Positions 21,066-32,008 are shown, numbered from the stretch's first letter. The stretch is 51,314 bases of DNA from Comamonadaceae bacterium (GCA_008080595.1 VIKI01000034.1:8948-60261); one strand, 5' to 3'. Numbers and translations: made by a program. Notes: generated by a model from the sequence alone, not told the origin.

Positions 21066-22823
21066 ATGAAATTGCGGTATAGCGCTTTGGCAGTGGCTGT
21101 GGCCTGCTGCGCAATGTCCAGTCAGGGGTGGGCCGACGAGGCTGCAGCCAAGAAGTGGATTGACAGTGAGTTTCAGAAGTGGATTGACAGTGAGTTTCAG
21201 CCATCGACCTTGTCAAAAGACAAGCAGGCAGCAGAGATGAAGTGGTTCATTGATGCCGCCAAAAAGCTCAAGGCTCAAGGGGTGAATGAAATCTCTGTGG
21301 TGTCCGAAACCATCACCACACACGAGTACGAGTCCAAGACGCTGGCCAAGGCGTTTACCGAGATCACTGGTATCACCGTCAAGCACGATCTGATCCAGGA
21401 AGGCGATGTGGTGGAGAAGCTGCAAACCTCCATGCAATCAGGCAAGTCGATTTACGACGGCTGGATTTCTGACTCTGACCTGATCGGTACCCACTACCGT
21501 TACGGAAAAATCATGAACCTGACGGATTACATGGCGGGCAAGGGCAAGGAGTTCACCAATCCGGGCATTGACATCAAGGATTACATTGGTACCAGCTTCA
21601 CCACCGCACCCGACAAAAAGCTCTACCAGTTGCCAGACCAGCAGTTTGCCAACCTGTACTGGTTCCGGGCGGATTTGTTTGCCCGCCAGGATCTGAAAGA
21701 CAAGTTCAAGGCCAAGTATGGCTACGACCTGGGTGTGCCGCTGAACTGGAGCGCTTACGAGGATATTGCCGCGTTCTTCAGCGAAGATGTGAAAACCATC
21801 GACGGCAAGCCGATTTATGGGCACATGGATTACGGCAAGAAAGACCCGTCGCTGGGCTGGCGCTTCACCGATGCGTGGCTGTCGATGGCGGGTACGGCTG
21901 ACATTGGTATTCCGAACGGCTTGCCGGTGGATGAGTGGGGCATTCGCGTGGGGGCGGACAAGTGCACACCGGTCGGAGCATCGGTATCACGTGGTGGCGC
22001 AACCAACTCGCCAGCAGCCGTCTACGCATTGACCAAGTACGTGGACTGGATGAAAAAGTACGCGCCGAAAGAAGCCACAGGCATGACCTTTGGTGAAGCT
22101 GGCCCCGTGCCTGCGCAAGGACAGATTGCTCAGCAAATCTTCTGGTACACCGCGTTTACCGCAGACATGGTCAAGCCGGGCTTGCCGGTGGTGAATGCAG
22201 ATGGCACACCGAAGTGGCGCATGGCCCCTGGTCCGAATGGCCCGTACTGGAAGCAAGGTATGCAAAACGGCTACCAGGACGTGGGTTCATGGACCTTCTT
22301 CAAGGATCACGATGCCAACAAGACGGCTGCCGCCTGGCTGTACGCGCAGTTTGTGACCGCCAAGACGGTGTCGCTGAAGAAGACCATGGTGGGCTTGACC
22401 CCGATTCGTGAATCCGACATTCAGAGCAAGGCCATGACCGATATGGCTCCCAAGCTGGGTGGCCTGGTGGAGTTCTATCGCAGCCCGGCCCGCGTGGCCT
22501 GGACTCCGACCGGGACCAACGTGCCGGACTATCCGAAGCTGGCACAGCTCTGGTGGAAGAACGTGGCCGTGGCGGTGACGGGTGAGAAAACACCCCAGCA
22601 AGCCATGGACAACCTGGCCGATGAAATGGATCAGGTGATGAGCCGTCTGGAGCGTGCGGGTATGGCCAATTGCCCGCCCAAGCTCAACCCCAAGGGCGAT
22701 CCCAACAAGTACCTGAGCGACAAAGGTGCGCCCTGGAAGAAGCTGGCGAACGAAAAGCCCAAGGGTGAGACGATTGCTTACGACACGCTGTTGAATGCGT
22801 GGAAGAACGGCAAAGTCCGCTAA
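21066..22823 (+). CDS. glpV: Glycerol-binding periplasmic protein GlpV
   Basis: Substrate-binding component of the GlpSTPQV importer. It has a Sec signal peptide (MKLRYSALAVAVACCAMSSQGWA) and a mature ABC solute-binding domain, 585 residues in all. This long form is typical for this importer. Residues about 30-45 contain an eight-residue unit, KWIDSEFQ, twice in a row, encoded by a perfect 24-bp tandem duplication at 21153-21200; relatives would be expected to have one. The duplication keeps the frame and lies just after the signal peptide, so it may be tolerated. ATG 21066 chosen; a TTG two codons earlier is less likely. Confidence 0.93.
   Translation: MKLRYSALAVAVACCAMSSQGWADEAAAKKWIDSEFQKWIDSEFQPSTLSKDKQAAEMKWFIDAAKKLKAQGVNEISVVSETITTHEYESKTLAKAFTEITGITVKHDLIQEGDVVEKLQTSMQSGKSIYDGWISDSDLIGTHYRYGKIMNLTDYMAGKGKEFTNPGIDIKDYIGTSFTTAPDKKLYQLPDQQFANLYWFRADLFARQDLKDKFKAKYGYDLGVPLNWSAYEDIAAFFSEDVKTIDGKPIYGHMDYGKKDPSLGWRFTDAWLSMAGTADIGIPNGLPVDEWGIRVGADKCTPVGASVSRGGATNSPAAVYALTKYVDWMKKYAPKEATGMTFGEAGPVPAQGQIAQQIFWYTAFTADMVKPGLPVVNADGTPKWRMAPGPNGPYWKQGMQNGYQDVGSWTFFKDHDANKTAAAWLYAQFVTAKTVSLKKTMVGLTPIRESDIQSKAMTDMAPKLGGLVEFYRSPARVAWTPTGTNVPDYPKLAQLWWKNVAVAVTGEKTPQQAMDNLADEMDQVMSRLERAGMANCPPKLNPKGDPNKYLSDKGAPWKKLANEKPKGETIAYDTLLNAWKNGKVR
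21153..21200 (+). repeat. Perfect 24-bp tandem duplication in glpV
   Basis: Positions 21153-21176 and 21177-21200 are identical and encode KWIDSEFQ twice. The identity at every synonymous position indicates a recent event. Confidence 0.95.
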
Positions 22824-22858
22824 CGAGCGAATTGGAATTTGAATTGTTCCAAAGAGTG

Positions 22859-22890
22859 GCCGTGTGAGCAAAATTGCCACACGGCATTTT
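22859..22890 (+). promoter_or_regulatory. Hairpin between glpV and glpD
   Basis: GCCGTGTG (22859-22866) pairs with CACACGGC (22878-22885), followed by ATTTTGG. The short, impure T run suggests a weak terminator or attenuator rather than a strict stop. It would reduce glpD relative to glpV. Confidence 0.5.
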
Positions 22891-22957
22891 GGATGCTATT
22901 GATTGGCATTGTGTGAATATCAGCAAGTTTTTGCTGGAGAGCGAAAGTGTTTGACAT

Positions 22958-24485
22958 ATGGCTACCCAGAACCAGCCTTTATTGACCCATCGTGCGGAAC
23001 TGATGGCACGTTTGGCTGAGCCGTGCCGGTATGACATTGCTGTGGTGGGTGGTGGTGCCACTGGCTTGGGTATCGCTTTGGATGCCGCCGCACGCGGCTT
23101 GCGTGTGGTGTTGGTTGAGTCGCATGATTTTGCCAAGGGCACCTCGTCGCGCTCTACCAAGCTGGTGCACGGCGGGGTGCGCTATTTGGCGCAAGGCAAT
23201 GTCGCTTTGGTGCGAGAGGCGTTGCAAGAGCGCACGCTGATCTTGAATAACGCACCGCACCTGGCCCAGCCTCTGTCTTTTGTGATGCCGGCCTACCACT
23301 GGTGGGAAGCCCCGTTTTATGGCATCGGTTTGAAAATGTACGATGTATTGGCGGGTCGTGCCGGGCTGGGTCGTACCGAGTTTTTGTCATGCAAGGAGAC
23401 CTTGACGCAATTGCCAATGGTGCAGTCAGCAGGCCTTAAAGGCGGTGTCAAGTATTGGGATGGGCAGTTCAATGACGCGCGATTTGCCTTGGCTTTGGCG
23501 CGTACCGCTGCATTGCACGGGGCGCTGTTGTTGAACTATTGCCGTGCCAAGAGTTTGCTTCATGAGGCGGGGCGGGTGGCTGGGCTGTTGTGTGAAGATC
23601 AACTGACCGGGCAGGTGACCAAAATTGAGTGTGGGTGTGTGGTGAATGCCACGGGCGTATGGGTCGATGAGTTACGTGGGCAGGATGCGCATGCCATTGG
23701 CGGCGAAGTGGAGCGGCAAACACAACCGATGGTGGCCCCCAGCCAGGGGGTGCATATGGTTGTTGATCGGGAATTTTTGGGTGGTGATTGTGCTTTGATG
23801 GTGCCAAAGACTGCGGATGGGCGGGTGCTGTTCGCTGTGCCGTGGTTGGGGAAGGTGATTTTGGGGACAACCGATACACCACGGCAGGATTTAAGCCGCG
23901 AGCCTGAACCGTTTGCGGAGGAGGTTGAATTCATTTTGAGTGAGTCGGCAGGATGACGAAGGTGAGAACACGAAGGGCTTGAGTCGTGAACACACCATTT
24001 TGATCAGTCGCAGTGGGCTTGTCACGGTGACCGGTGGCAAATGGACGACTTACCGTGCAATGGCTGAAGATGTGCTGGCGCAGTGCGCCGAGCAGGCGCT
24101 GATCAAGCCGACAGAGAGGGGTATTACCAAACACCTGCGTCTGGTGGGGGCGGGCTCGATAGGTGCATCAACGGTTTCCCTTCATGAGCCGGAGGGGCTG
24201 CATTCCTATGGCGAAGAGCAACCGCTGGTGGGTTCATTGCCTGGGGCGGAAAATTGGCTGTGCCCCGGCTTGTCGGAAGGAATGGTTCGCTTTGCCGCCC
24301 GTCATGAGTATGCCGTGACCGTAGAGGATGTGCTGGGTAGGCGATCCAGGTTGTTGTTTCTTGATGCTCGTCTGGCGAGGCGTTTGGCTGGTCGGGTTGC
24401 TGAAATTCTGCGAGAAGAAACCGGTTTAGACCCAGCTCAGCAAGATTTTGAGCAACTTTCGATGCAGTATTTTTTAAAATCCTAA
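22958..24485 (+). pseudogene. glpD: glpD, interrupted by an internal deletion
   Basis: GlpD oxidises glycerol-3-phosphate to dihydroxyacetone phosphate at the membrane and feeds the quinone pool. The N-terminal part has the FAD motif (DIAVVGGGATGLGIALDAA) and reads to FAEEVEFILSESA, then stops at 23954-23956. The rest resumes in another frame at QDDEGENTKGLSREHT and runs to the normal end. Relatives have about 25 residues between these points, including a GLRPLVKP-type motif, so about 77 bp are missing (junction near 23945-23955). Glycerol use through this locus would be blocked unless another glpD exists, or unless the deletion is an assembly error. Confidence 0.85.
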
Positions 24486-24493
24486 TAAAAAGC

Positions 24494-24522
24494 TTGCGGT
24501 AGCTAAATTCTTGCTGCATAAT
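24494..24522 (+). promoter_or_regulatory. Sigma-70-type promoter for the spc operon
   Basis: TTGCGG (24494-24499), a 17-base spacer and CATAAT (24517-24522) make a good promoter, about 145 bases upstream of rplN. It separates the ribosomal operon from the glp genes. The same 12-base block TTGCTGCATAAT recurs at the integrase-module promoter near 48307-48318. Confidence 0.6.
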
Positions 24523-24668
24523 TCAAGGCTTCGCGTTAAAAACGAAGTGTCTGCCCAAAGCTAACAATGTGAGTGGTTCATGTTGGGTGCAACGGGCCCA
24601 AGACTGACTGATGTGAAAGCTTGCATTGTGTGGGCTGGATTTTTCAGTACAAGTTGGGAATTAAACAA

Positions 24669-25037
24669 ATGATCCAAACCGAATCTCGACTCGAAGTCGC
24701 CGATAACACCGGTGCGAAGTCCGTTCTGTGCATTAAGGTGCTGGGCGGATCGAAGCGTCGCTACGCCAGTGTGGGCGACATTATTAAAGTAAGTATCAAA
24801 GAGGCTGCTCCACGCGGTCGCGTCAAAAAAGGCGATGTCTACAGTGCTGTGGTGGTTCGTACTGCCAAGGGTATTCGTCGCAGTGATGGCTCTTTGGTGA
24901 AGTTTGATGGCAATGCGGCAGTGCTGCTGAATGCCAAGCTTGAGCCTATTGGCACTCGCATCTTTGGACCGGTGACGCGTGAATTGCGTACTGAAAAGTT
25001 CATGAAGATCGTGTCTTTGGCCCCTGAAGTTTTGTAA
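24669..25037 (+). CDS. rplN: 50S ribosomal protein L14
   Basis: The 122-residue sequence ([21 protein letters not shown]...) is a full-length L14, which binds 23S rRNA at the subunit interface. It is the first gene of the operon here; rpsQ, often the neighbour upstream, is absent and glpD is there instead. A promoter lies upstream, and rplX follows after 9 bases. The start ATG is at 24669. Confidence 0.98.
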   Translation: MIQTESRLEVADNTGAKSVLCIKVLGGSKRRYASVGDIIKVSIKEAAPRGRVKKGDVYSAVVVRTAKGIRRSDGSLVKFDGNAAVLLNAKLEPIGTRIFGPVTRELRTEKFMKIVSLAPEVL

Positions 25038-25046
25038 GGACATCAC

Positions 25047-25367
25047 ATGAACAAGATTCGCAAAGGCGACGATGTCGTTGTGCTCACTGGGCGTGATAAA
25101 GGTAAGCGCGGCAAAGTCACGCTGCGCAAAGATGATTCTCACCTCGTTGTTGAGGGTGTGAATATCGTAAAAAAACATACCAAGCCAAATCCGATGAAGG
25201 GTGAGGCGGGTGGTATTGTTGAAAAGACCATGCCGATTCATCAGTCCAATGTGGCGATTTTTAATGTCGCAACGGGTAAGGCTGATCGTGTGGGTATCAA
25301 ATTGCTGGCTGATGGCAAGCGCGTTCGCGTTTACAAGTCAAGCGGCGAAGAAATCAAGGTGGCATAA
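25047..25367 (+). CDS. rplX: 50S ribosomal protein L24
   Basis: 106 residues with the KOW motif region [16 protein letters not shown] near the N-terminus. L24 binds early 23S rRNA and helps nucleate 50S assembly. Full length; separated from rplE by two bases. Confidence 0.98.
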   Translation: MNKIRKGDDVVVLTGRDKGKRGKVTLRKDDSHLVVEGVNIVKKHTKPNPMKGEAGGIVEKTMPIHQSNVAIFNVATGKADRVGIKLLADGKRVRVYKSSGEEIKVA

Positions 25368-25369
25368 AC

Positions 25370-25909
25370 ATGGCTCGTCTGCAAGAAATCTACCGTGAAA
25401 AACTGGCTCCTGAGTTGATTGCCAAATTTGGCTACAAGTCAGCAATGGAAGTGCCTCGTTTGAGCAAAATCACACTGAACATGGGTGTGAGTGAAGCAGT
25501 GGCTGATAAAAAGGTCATGGATCACGCTGTGGGTGATTTGACCAAGATTGCGGGTCAAAAACCTGTGGTGACTATGTCGAAGAAGGCGATTGCGGGTTTC
25601 AAAATTCGCGAAGGCCAGGCGATTGGTTGCATGGTGACTTTGCGTGGTGCACGGATGTATGAGTTTCTGGATCGTTTCGTGACAGTTGCTCTGCCTCGTG
25701 TGCGTGACTTCCGGGGTATCTCTGGTCGTTCGTTTGATGGCCGTGGCAACTACAACATTGGTGTCAAAGAGCAAATTATTTTCCCTGAAATTGAGTACGA
25801 CAAAGTGGATGCTTTGCGCGGCCTCAATATCAGTATCACGACAACGGCCAAGACTGATGATGAGTGCAAAGCACTTCTCGCTGGTTTCCGTTTCCCCTTC
25901 AAGAACTGA
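25370..25909 (+). CDS. rplE: 50S ribosomal protein L5
   Basis: The 179-residue protein ([22 protein letters not shown]...) contains [15 protein letters not shown] and [16 protein letters not shown], both characteristic of L5. It carries 5S rRNA and contacts S13 across the subunit bridge. Complete. Confidence 0.98.
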   Translation: MARLQEIYREKLAPELIAKFGYKSAMEVPRLSKITLNMGVSEAVADKKVMDHAVGDLTKIAGQKPVVTMSKKAIAGFKIREGQAIGCMVTLRGARMYEFLDRFVTVALPRVRDFRGISGRSFDGRGNYNIGVKEQIIFPEIEYDKVDALRGLNISITTTAKTDDECKALLAGFRFPFKN

Positions 25910-25917
25910 GGTGATCT

Positions 25918-26223
25918 GTGGCTAAGATGGCTTTAATCGAGCGCGAGCTCAAAAGAGACAAACTGGTTGCCAAATACGCAAAAAAACATGCGGAATTGAA
26001 GGCGATTGCAACTGATGCGAAGCGTAGCGATGAAGAGCGTGCAGCAGCACGTCTTGGGTTGCAGATGCTGCCGCGCAATGCAAATCCGACACGTCAACGC
26101 AACCGCTGTGCGATCACGGGTCGTCCACGCGGCACCTTTGCTCACTTCGGTCTGGCGCGCGCAAAGATTCGTGAAATGGCTTTTGCCGGTGAAATTCCTG
26201 GCATCGTCAAGGCAAGCTGGTAA
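25918..26223 (+). CDS. rpsN: 30S ribosomal protein S14
   Basis: 101 residues, GTG start. The long form lacks the zinc-ribbon cysteines of short S14 and contains [22 protein letters not shown]. Complete, 8 bases after rplE. Confidence 0.98.
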   Translation: MAKMALIERELKRDKLVAKYAKKHAELKAIATDAKRSDEERAAARLGLQMLPRNANPTRQRNRCAITGRPRGTFAHFGLARAKIREMAFAGEIPGIVKASW

Positions 26224-26241
26224 TCGGCAGGAGATATAGAT

Positions 26242-26637
26242 ATGAGTATGAGTGATCCGATCGCCGACCTGCTGACACGCATTCGTAATGCGCAGATGGT
26301 TGCAAAAACGTCTGTTCGTGTACCTTCATCCAAAGTGAAGGTTGCGATTACCCAAGTCTTGAAGGACGAAGGTTATATCGATGGCTTCAAAGTAAATACA
26401 GTCGACGGTAAGTCAGAGCTGGAAATTGCTTTGAAGTACTACGCTGGACGACCGGTGATTGAGCGCATTGAGCGTGTAAGTCGCCCGGGCTTGCGTGTCT
26501 ACCGTGGCAGTGATGCTATTCCACAAGTTCAAAACGGCCTTGGTGTGGCAATTGTCACAACACCCAAGGGTGTAATGACTGATCGCAAGGCGCGCGCCAC
26601 CGGTGTTGGTGGTGAAGTGCTCTGCTACGTCGCCTAA
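26242..26637 (+). CDS. rpsH: 30S ribosomal protein S8
   Basis: 131 residues beginning [20 protein letters not shown]; the second ATG at 26248 is an equally plausible start. S8 binds 16S rRNA and, in E. coli, represses the spc operon by binding an mRNA site near rplE; whether that site exists here was not determined. Confidence 0.98.
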   Translation: MSMSDPIADLLTRIRNAQMVAKTSVRVPSSKVKVAITQVLKDEGYIDGFKVNTVDGKSELEIALKYYAGRPVIERIERVSRPGLRVYRGSDAIPQVQNGLGVAIVTTPKGVMTDRKARATGVGGEVLCYVA

Positions 26638-26663
26638 TACGTGGCATTGAGGAGAAACTAAAG

Positions 26664-27197
26664 ATGTCCCGTATAGCAAAGATGCCCGTCACTATTCCGG
26701 CAGGAGTAGAAGTCAAGATGGATGCGCAAAGCCTGAGCGTTAAAGGTGCTGGTGGTAATTTGTCACTTGCTCAAAATGCAATGGTCAAGATCACCAATGA
26801 GGCTGGTAAGCTCAGTTTCGCTGCTGCAAATGATTCGCGCGCAGCAGATGCCATGACTGGAACGTTGCGCCAACTGGTCAACAACATGGTCATTGGTGTG
26901 ACCAAAGGATTTGAAAAGAAGTTGACATTGATTGGTGTGGGCTACAAAGTCCAAGCCACAGGCAACAAATTGAATCTGACTGTTGGTTATTCGCATCCGG
27001 TAGATAAGGTGATGCCTGAAGGCATCACCGTGGCCACCCCTACGCCTACTGAGGTTGTGATCAAGGGTGCTGACCGCCAGCGTGTAGGTCAGGTTGCTGC
27101 TGAAATTCGTGCGATTCGTCCACCTGAGCCCTACAAAGGCAAGGGCATTCGTTATGCGGATGAAAAAGTCGCGATCAAAGAAACTAAGAAGAAATAA
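26664..27197 (+). CDS. rplF: 50S ribosomal protein L6
   Basis: 177 residues with the L6 features [18 protein letters not shown] and the C-terminal [15 protein letters not shown]. Binds 23S rRNA near the factor-binding site. Complete. Confidence 0.98.
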   Translation: MSRIAKMPVTIPAGVEVKMDAQSLSVKGAGGNLSLAQNAMVKITNEAGKLSFAAANDSRAADAMTGTLRQLVNNMVIGVTKGFEKKLTLIGVGYKVQATGNKLNLTVGYSHPVDKVMPEGITVATPTPTEVVIKGADRQRVGQVAAEIRAIRPPEPYKGKGIRYADEKVAIKETKKK

Positions 27198-27208
27198 GGA
27201 TCTGCATC

Positions 27209-27574
27209 ATGTTGAGCAAAAAAGAGCAGCGTCTTCGCAGAGCCCGTCAAACTCGAATTCGCATTGCCAATCAAGGCGTAGCGCGGTTGACGGTGAATCG
27301 TACAAATTTGCACATCTACGCCAGCGTAATTTCTGGCGATGGCGGCAAGGTTTTGGCAACTGCATCTACCGCAGAGGCAGAAATTCGCCAGTCACTGGGT
27401 GGTTCTGGCAAGGGTGGCAATATTGCCGCAGCCCAAGTCATTGGTAAGCGTTTGGCTGAAAAGGCAAAAGCTGTGGGTGTTGAAAAAGTAGCGTTTGATC
27501 GTGCAGGGTTTGCGTACCATGGCCGCGTGAAAGCGCTGGCTGATGCAGCACGTGAAGCTGGCTTGCAGTTCTAA
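27209..27574 (+). CDS. rplR: 50S ribosomal protein L18
   Basis: 121 residues, with the basic N-terminus [16 protein letters not shown] and [21 protein letters not shown]18 binds 5S rRNA together with L5. Complete. Confidence 0.98.
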   Translation: MLSKKEQRLRRARQTRIRIANQGVARLTVNRTNLHIYASVISGDGGKVLATASTAEAEIRQSLGGSGKGGNIAAAQVIGKRLAEKAKAVGVEKVAFDRAGFAYHGRVKALADAAREAGLQF

Positions 27575-27591
27575 GCAGATCGGAAATTAAG

Positions 27592-28116
27592 ATGGCTAAA
27601 GTACAAGCAAAAATGCAAGGTAAGGCTGAAGGGCCTGAAGATGGTCTGCGCGAAAAAATGATCGCGATCAACCGAGTCACCAAAGTGGTGAAAGGTGGTC
27701 GGATCTTGGGTTTTGCGGCATTGACTGTGGTGGGCGATGGTGATGGTACCGTGGGTATGGGCAAAGGAAAATCGAAAGAAGTTCCTGCGGCTGTACAAAA
27801 AGCCATGGAAGAAGCCCGTCGCAACATGTCCAAAGTTTCACTTAAAAATGGCTCGATTCACCACAAGGTGATTGGTCATCACGGTGCAGCTTCTGTCATG
27901 ATGGCTCCTGCGCCCAAGGGCACAGGCATCATTGCTGGTGGCCCAATGCGCGCAGTGTTTGAAGTGATTGGCATTACCGACATTGTGGCCAAAAGCCATG
28001 GCTCATCGAATCCGTACAACATGGTTCGTGCGACCTTGGATGCACTGTCTCATGCAACGACACCTTCTGACGTTGCTGCTAAACGTGGCAAAACTGTAGA
28101 AGAATTGTTCGCTTAA
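27592..28116 (+). CDS. rpsE: 30S ribosomal protein S5
   Basis: 174 residues with the S5 double-stranded RNA-binding domain ([18 protein letters not shown]) and the GVRDIVAKS-like [17 protein letters not shown] segment. Involved in decoding accuracy at the mRNA entry site. Complete. Confidence 0.98.
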   Translation: MAKVQAKMQGKAEGPEDGLREKMIAINRVTKVVKGGRILGFAALTVVGDGDGTVGMGKGKSKEVPAAVQKAMEEARRNMSKVSLKNGSIHHKVIGHHGAASVMMAPAPKGTGIIAGGPMRAVFEVIGITDIVAKSHGSSNPYNMVRATLDALSHATTPSDVAAKRGKTVEELFA

Positions 28117-28131
28117 TCGGAGTTTGTAGTT

Positions 28132-28314
28132 ATGACAACGCAAAAGAAAGTCACAGTGAAGCTGGTGCGCAGCCCAATTGGGTGTGCAGAGTCTCACCGT
28201 GCAACCGTTCGTGGTTTGGGCTTGCGCAAAATGCACAGTACGAGTGAATTGGTTGATACGCCAGAAGTGCGTGGGATGATCAACAAGATCAGCTATCTGG
28301 TTAAAGTGCTTTAA
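28132..28314 (+). CDS. rpmD: 50S ribosomal protein L30
   Basis: A 60-residue L30 ([20 protein letters not shown]...), standard length. It lies between rpsE and rplO as in other spc operons. Confidence 0.97.
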   Translation: MTTQKKVTVKLVRSPIGCAESHRATVRGLGLRKMHSTSELVDTPEVRGMINKISYLVKVL

Positions 28315-28324
28315 GGGGTAAACA

Positions 28325-28756
28325 ATGGAACTTAACTGCATCAAGCCGGCTGACGGCGCAAAGCATTACAAACGCCGAGTTGGGCGTGGTATTGGTTCAG
28401 GTCTCGGAAAAACAGCAGGACGCGGACACAAAGGTCAAAAATCACGTGCTGGTGGTTACCACAAGGTAGGCTTTGAAGGTGGACAAATGCCAATGCAGCG
28501 TCGTTTACCAAAACGAGGCTTTAAATCTGCATTGTTGAAATTTAATGCTGAAATCACGCTAGGCGCACTGGACCTGCTTGAAACGACTGATATTAATATC
28601 GTTGTATTGAAACAGGCGGGTTTGGTTGGTGAAATGGCCAAAGTGGTCAAAGTGATCAAAACCGGTAATGTAACTAAAGCTTACAAACTGAGTGGTGTTG
28701 GTGCTACTGAAGCAGCCAAGGCAGCTATTTTGGCTGCTGGCGGCAGCTTAGATTAA
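28325..28756 (+). CDS. rplO: 50S ribosomal protein L15
   Basis: 143 residues, with the glycine/arginine-rich N-terminus ([20 protein letters not shown]) and [19 protein letters not shown] late 50S assembly protein. Complete; secY starts 21 bases later. Confidence 0.98.
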   Translation: MELNCIKPADGAKHYKRRVGRGIGSGLGKTAGRGHKGQKSRAGGYHKVGFEGGQMPMQRRLPKRGFKSALLKFNAEITLGALDLLETTDINIVVLKQAGLVGEMAKVVKVIKTGNVTKAYKLSGVGATEAAKAAILAAGGSLD

Positions 28757-28777
28757 ACCAAATTAGAAAGTTTGTAA

Positions 28778-30091
28778 GTGGTAACCTCCAGTTCAGCTTT
28801 GCCAGTAAAAACAGACAAGTATGGTGATCTTCGCCGTCGTCTTGTCTTTTTATTACTTGCACTTGTGGTTTATCGCGTTGGTGCACATATTCCAGTTCCT
28901 GGTATTGACGCAAATCAGTTGCAGCAATTTTTCAAAGGACAACAAGGCGGCATCCTTGGGATGTTTAATATGTTTTCTGGAGGTGCACTGTCCAGATTCA
29001 CGATCTTTGCTCTAGGCATCATGCCGTACATTTCTGCATCGATCATCATGCAGTTATTAGGTTATGTCTTGCCAGCATTTGAGCAATTAAAAAAAGAAGG
29101 TGAAGCTGGTCGGAGAAAAATCACGCAATACACAAGGTATGGAACCCTTGGTTTGGCGTTATTTCAATCGCTTGGGATTGCTGTGGCTCTCGAAAGCTCT
29201 GCTGGATTGGTGATTGCACCAGGATTCGGTTTCCGAATGACAGCGGTTGTAACACTTACAGCAGGAACCTTGTTTTTGATGTGGTTAGGTGAGCAGATTA
29301 CTGAACGTGGTTTGGGTAATGGCATATCAATACTGATTTTTGCAGGAATTGCAGCGGGTTTACCAAGTGCTGTCGGTGGCTTGCTAGAACTGGTTCGTAC
29401 AGGTGCAATGAGTATCATTGTTTCTTTATTAATCGTTGTTTTGGTGGCCTTAGTTACTTATTTTGTTGTTTTTGTTGAACGAGGACAACGGAAAATATTG
29501 GTGAATTACGCACGTCGCCAAGTGGGGAATAAGGTTTACGGTGGTCAGTCTTCACATTTGCCATTGAAGCTGAACATGGCTGGTGTGATTCCTCCTATCT
29601 TTGCTTCGTCAATTATTCTGCTTCCCTCAACAGTAGTTGGCTGGTTCAGTGCAGGTGATTCAATGCGCTGGTTGAAGGATATTGCTGGATCATTGACACC
29701 TGGACAGCCAATATATGTCATGTTGTATGCTGCTGCGATTATTTTCTTTTGTTTCTTCTATACGGCTTTAGTTTTTAATAGCAAAGAAACTGCAGAAAAT
29801 CTTAAAAAGAGTGGGGCATTTGTACCAGGAATTCGCCCGGGTGATCATACCGCAAAGTACATTGACAAGATTTTGTTGAGATTGACCTTTATAGGTGCTA
29901 TTTATATTACCTTGGTATGTTTGTTGCCTGAATTTTTGATATTGAAATACAACGTACCATTTTATTTTGGTGGCACTTCCTTGCTGATTATTGTTGTTGT
30001 GACAATGGATTTTATGGCTCAAGTTCAAAATTACTTGATGTCTCAACAGTATGAGTCTTTGCTGAAAAAAGCTAACTTTAAGGCTTCTTGA
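28778..30091 (+). CDS. secY: Protein translocase channel subunit SecY
   Basis: The central pore of the Sec translocon in the inner membrane. The 437-residue protein has ten hydrophobic segments and typical motifs: [12 protein letters not shown], the first periplasmic region [22 protein letters not shown], and the cytoplasmic loop [12 protein letters not shown] [20 protein letters not shown]. The start is GTG. The coding sequence is strikingly A/T-rich at synonymous positions compared with recG or the glp genes. It lies in the usual place after rplO. Confidence 0.98.
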   Translation: MVTSSSALPVKTDKYGDLRRRLVFLLLALVVYRVGAHIPVPGIDANQLQQFFKGQQGGILGMFNMFSGGALSRFTIFALGIMPYISASIIMQLLGYVLPAFEQLKKEGEAGRRKITQYTRYGTLGLALFQSLGIAVALESSAGLVIAPGFGFRMTAVVTLTAGTLFLMWLGEQITERGLGNGISILIFAGIAAGLPSAVGGLLELVRTGAMSIIVSLLIVVLVALVTYFVVFVERGQRKILVNYARRQVGNKVYGGQSSHLPLKLNMAGVIPPIFASSIILLPSTVVGWFSAGDSMRWLKDIAGSLTPGQPIYVMLYAAAIIFFCFFYTALVFNSKETAENLKKSGAFVPGIRPGDHTAKYIDKILLRLTFIGAIYITLVCLLPEFLILKYNVPFYFGGTSLLIIVVVTMDFMAQVQNYLMSQQYESLLKKANFKAS

Positions 30092-30099
30092 GGTAAAAC

Positions 30100-30318
30100 A
30101 TGGCTAAAGATGATGTCATTCAGATGCAAGGTGAAATTGTTGAAAATTTACCTAATGCGACTTTCAGAGTTAAACTCGAAAATGGACATATTGTCTTAGG
30201 GCATATTTCTGGAAAAATGCGAATGCATTACATCAGAATTTTGCCAGGAGACAAGGTTACAGTAGAGTTGACACCTTACGACCTGAGTCGAGCACGTATT
30301 GTGTTTCGAGCTAAGTAG
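30100..30318 (+). CDS. infA: Translation initiation factor IF-1
   Basis: A 72-residue OB-fold protein ([20 protein letters not shown]...) that binds the 30S A site. Placement between secY and rpmJ is usual in betaproteobacteria. Complete. Confidence 0.97.
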   Translation: MAKDDVIQMQGEIVENLPNATFRVKLENGHIVLGHISGKMRMHYIRILPGDKVTVELTPYDLSRARIVFRAK

Positions 30319-30351
30319 ATAAATTGTTTAAGTATTGTTTAGGAGAACGCA

Positions 30352-30465
30352 ATGAAAGTTTCGGCTTCGGTAAAAAAGATTTGCCGCAATTGCAAAATCA
30401 TTCGACGTAAAGGTGTTGTGCGTGTGATCTGTACAGATCCACGGCACAAACAACGTCAAGGTTGA
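30352..30465 (+). CDS. rpmJ: 50S ribosomal protein L36
   Basis: This 37-residue gene reads [20 protein letters not shown] and ends RHKQRQG. The zinc ligands C11, C14, C27 and H32 are all present, so this is the zinc-binding form. An AGGAG ribosome-binding site precedes the ATG. The gene is short enough to be missed by length-filtered gene finders. Confidence 0.96.
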   Translation: MKVSASVKKICRNCKIIRRKGVVRVICTDPRHKQRQG

Positions 30466-30489
30466 GCGCAAGAGTAATAGAGGACCAAA

Positions 30490-30855
30490 ATGGCACGTAT
30501 CGCTGGTATTAATATTCCCCCGCAAAAACATTCTGAAATTGGCTTAACCGCTATTTTTGGTATTGGTCGTAGTCGCGCACGTAAGATCTGTGAATCTTGC
30601 GGAATTGATTACTCCAAAAAAATCAAAGATCTCACGGATCTCGAGCTAGAAAAGGTTCGTGACGAAGTTGGTAAATTCACAATTGAGGGTGACCTCCGTC
30701 GTGAAACAACAATGAATATCAAACGCTTGATGGACATTGGCTGTTACCGTGGTTTTCGCCATCGTCGCGGTTTGCCCTTGCGGGGTCAGCGTACACGCAC
30801 AAATGCACGCACGCGAAAAGGTCCACGCAAAGCGGCGGCATCCCTCAAGAAATAA
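30490..30855 (+). CDS. rpsM: 30S ribosomal protein S13
   Basis: 121 residues, starting [20 protein letters not shown] and ending with the basic tail [16 protein letters not shown]. First gene of the alpha-operon block. Complete. Confidence 0.98.
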   Translation: MARIAGINIPPQKHSEIGLTAIFGIGRSRARKICESCGIDYSKKIKDLTDLELEKVRDEVGKFTIEGDLRRETTMNIKRLMDIGCYRGFRHRRGLPLRGQRTRTNARTRKGPRKAAASLKK

Positions 30856-30874
30856 CTGATACTGAAAGATCATT

Positions 30875-31279
30875 ATGGCTAAAGCACCCGCAAATAACGC
30901 TGCACAACGTGTTCGCAAGAAAGTTCGTAAAAACGTAGCTGATGGCATTGCTCACGTTCACGCTTCTTTTAACAATACCATTATTACGATTACTGATCGC
31001 CAAGGTAATTCTTTGTCTTGGGCATCTTCTGGTGGTCAAGGTTTCAAAGGTTCACGTAAATCAACCCCATTTGCTGCTCAAGTAGCCTCTGAAGTTGCTG
31101 GCCGTGTTGCAATCGAGCAAGGTATCAAAAATCTCGATGTTGAAATCAAAGGACCTGGACCAGGCAGAGAGTCGTCGGTTCGTGCTTTGGCAGCTCTTGG
31201 CATTCGTATCAATATGATTTCTGATGTTACCCCTGTGCCTCACAATGGGTGCCGTCCTCAAAAGCGTCGTCGTATTTAA
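30875..31279 (+). CDS. rpsK: 30S ribosomal protein S11
   Basis: 134 residues with [20 protein letters not shown] and the C-terminal [13 protein letters not shown] typical of S11. Located on the platform near the mRNA exit. Complete. Confidence 0.98.
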   Translation: MAKAPANNAAQRVRKKVRKNVADGIAHVHASFNNTIITITDRQGNSLSWASSGGQGFKGSRKSTPFAAQVASEVAGRVAIEQGIKNLDVEIKGPGPGRESSVRALAALGIRINMISDVTPVPHNGCRPQKRRRI

Positions 31280-31295
31280 ATTTATTAAGCCCACC

Positions 31296-31317
31296 GCCAT
31301 AAATTTTGATTTATGGC
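31296..31317 (+). promoter_or_regulatory. Hairpin between rpsK and rpsD
   Basis: GCCATAAA and TTTATGGC form an 8-bp stem with a 6-base loop, in the 77-base gap before rpsD. No T run follows, so it is more likely an mRNA structure (processing or S4-linked control) than a terminator. Confidence 0.45.
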
Positions 31318-31356
31318 TCCCGCACAAAATGCGGAAGATGAATAAAGGAAACTAAA

Positions 31357-31980
31357 GTGGCACGTTACTTAGGCCCTAAAGCCAAACTTTCCCGTCGCGA
31401 GGGAACAGACTTGTTTTTGAAGAGCGCACGTCGTTCAATTGGAGACAAGGCGAAATTCGACTCCAAACCTGGACAACACGGTCGAACTTCTGGTGCGCGT
31501 ACATCTGATTATGGCGTTCAACTGCGTGAGAAACAAAAGGTCAAACGCATGTATGGCATTCTCGAAAAGCAGTTTCGTCGGTATTTTGAAGAAGCCGATC
31601 GCCGCAAAGGAAATACAGGTGCAAACCTCTTGGGTATTCTTGAGTGTCGCTTGGATAACGTCGTTTATCGTATGGGATTTGGATCAACTCGTGCCGAAGC
31701 ACGTCAGTTGGTTTCACATAAAGCAGTGCTTGTGAATGGCAAGTCTGTCAATATTCCTTCTTTTATGGTGAAAGCAGGAGATGTACTTGCAATTCGCGAG
31801 AAGTCTGCCAAGCAAAATCGCATTGTCGAAGCCTTGCAGTTAGCGCAACAAGTAGGTATGCCAGCTTGGGTGGATGTCAATTCAGATAAAGCTGAAGGTG
31901 TATTCAAAGCTGTTCCTGATCGTGATCAGTTTGCCGCTGATGTGAATGAGTCTCTGATCGTTGAGTTGTATTCACGTTAA
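31357..31980 (+). CDS. rpsD: 30S ribosomal protein S4
   Basis: 207 residues ([20 protein letters not shown]...) without N-terminal zinc cysteines. It has the S4 RNA-binding domain ([20 protein letters not shown]). S4 is a primary 16S rRNA binder and, in E. coli, the translational repressor of the alpha operon. Complete. Confidence 0.98.
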   Translation: MARYLGPKAKLSRREGTDLFLKSARRSIGDKAKFDSKPGQHGRTSGARTSDYGVQLREKQKVKRMYGILEKQFRRYFEEADRRKGNTGANLLGILECRLDNVVYRMGFGSTRAEARQLVSHKAVLVNGKSVNIPSFMVKAGDVLAIREKSAKQNRIVEALQLAQQVGMPAWVDVNSDKAEGVFKAVPDRDQFAADVNESLIVELYSR

Positions 31981-32008
31981 TATAACTCACTGGTTTATAT
32001 TTTGCAAA

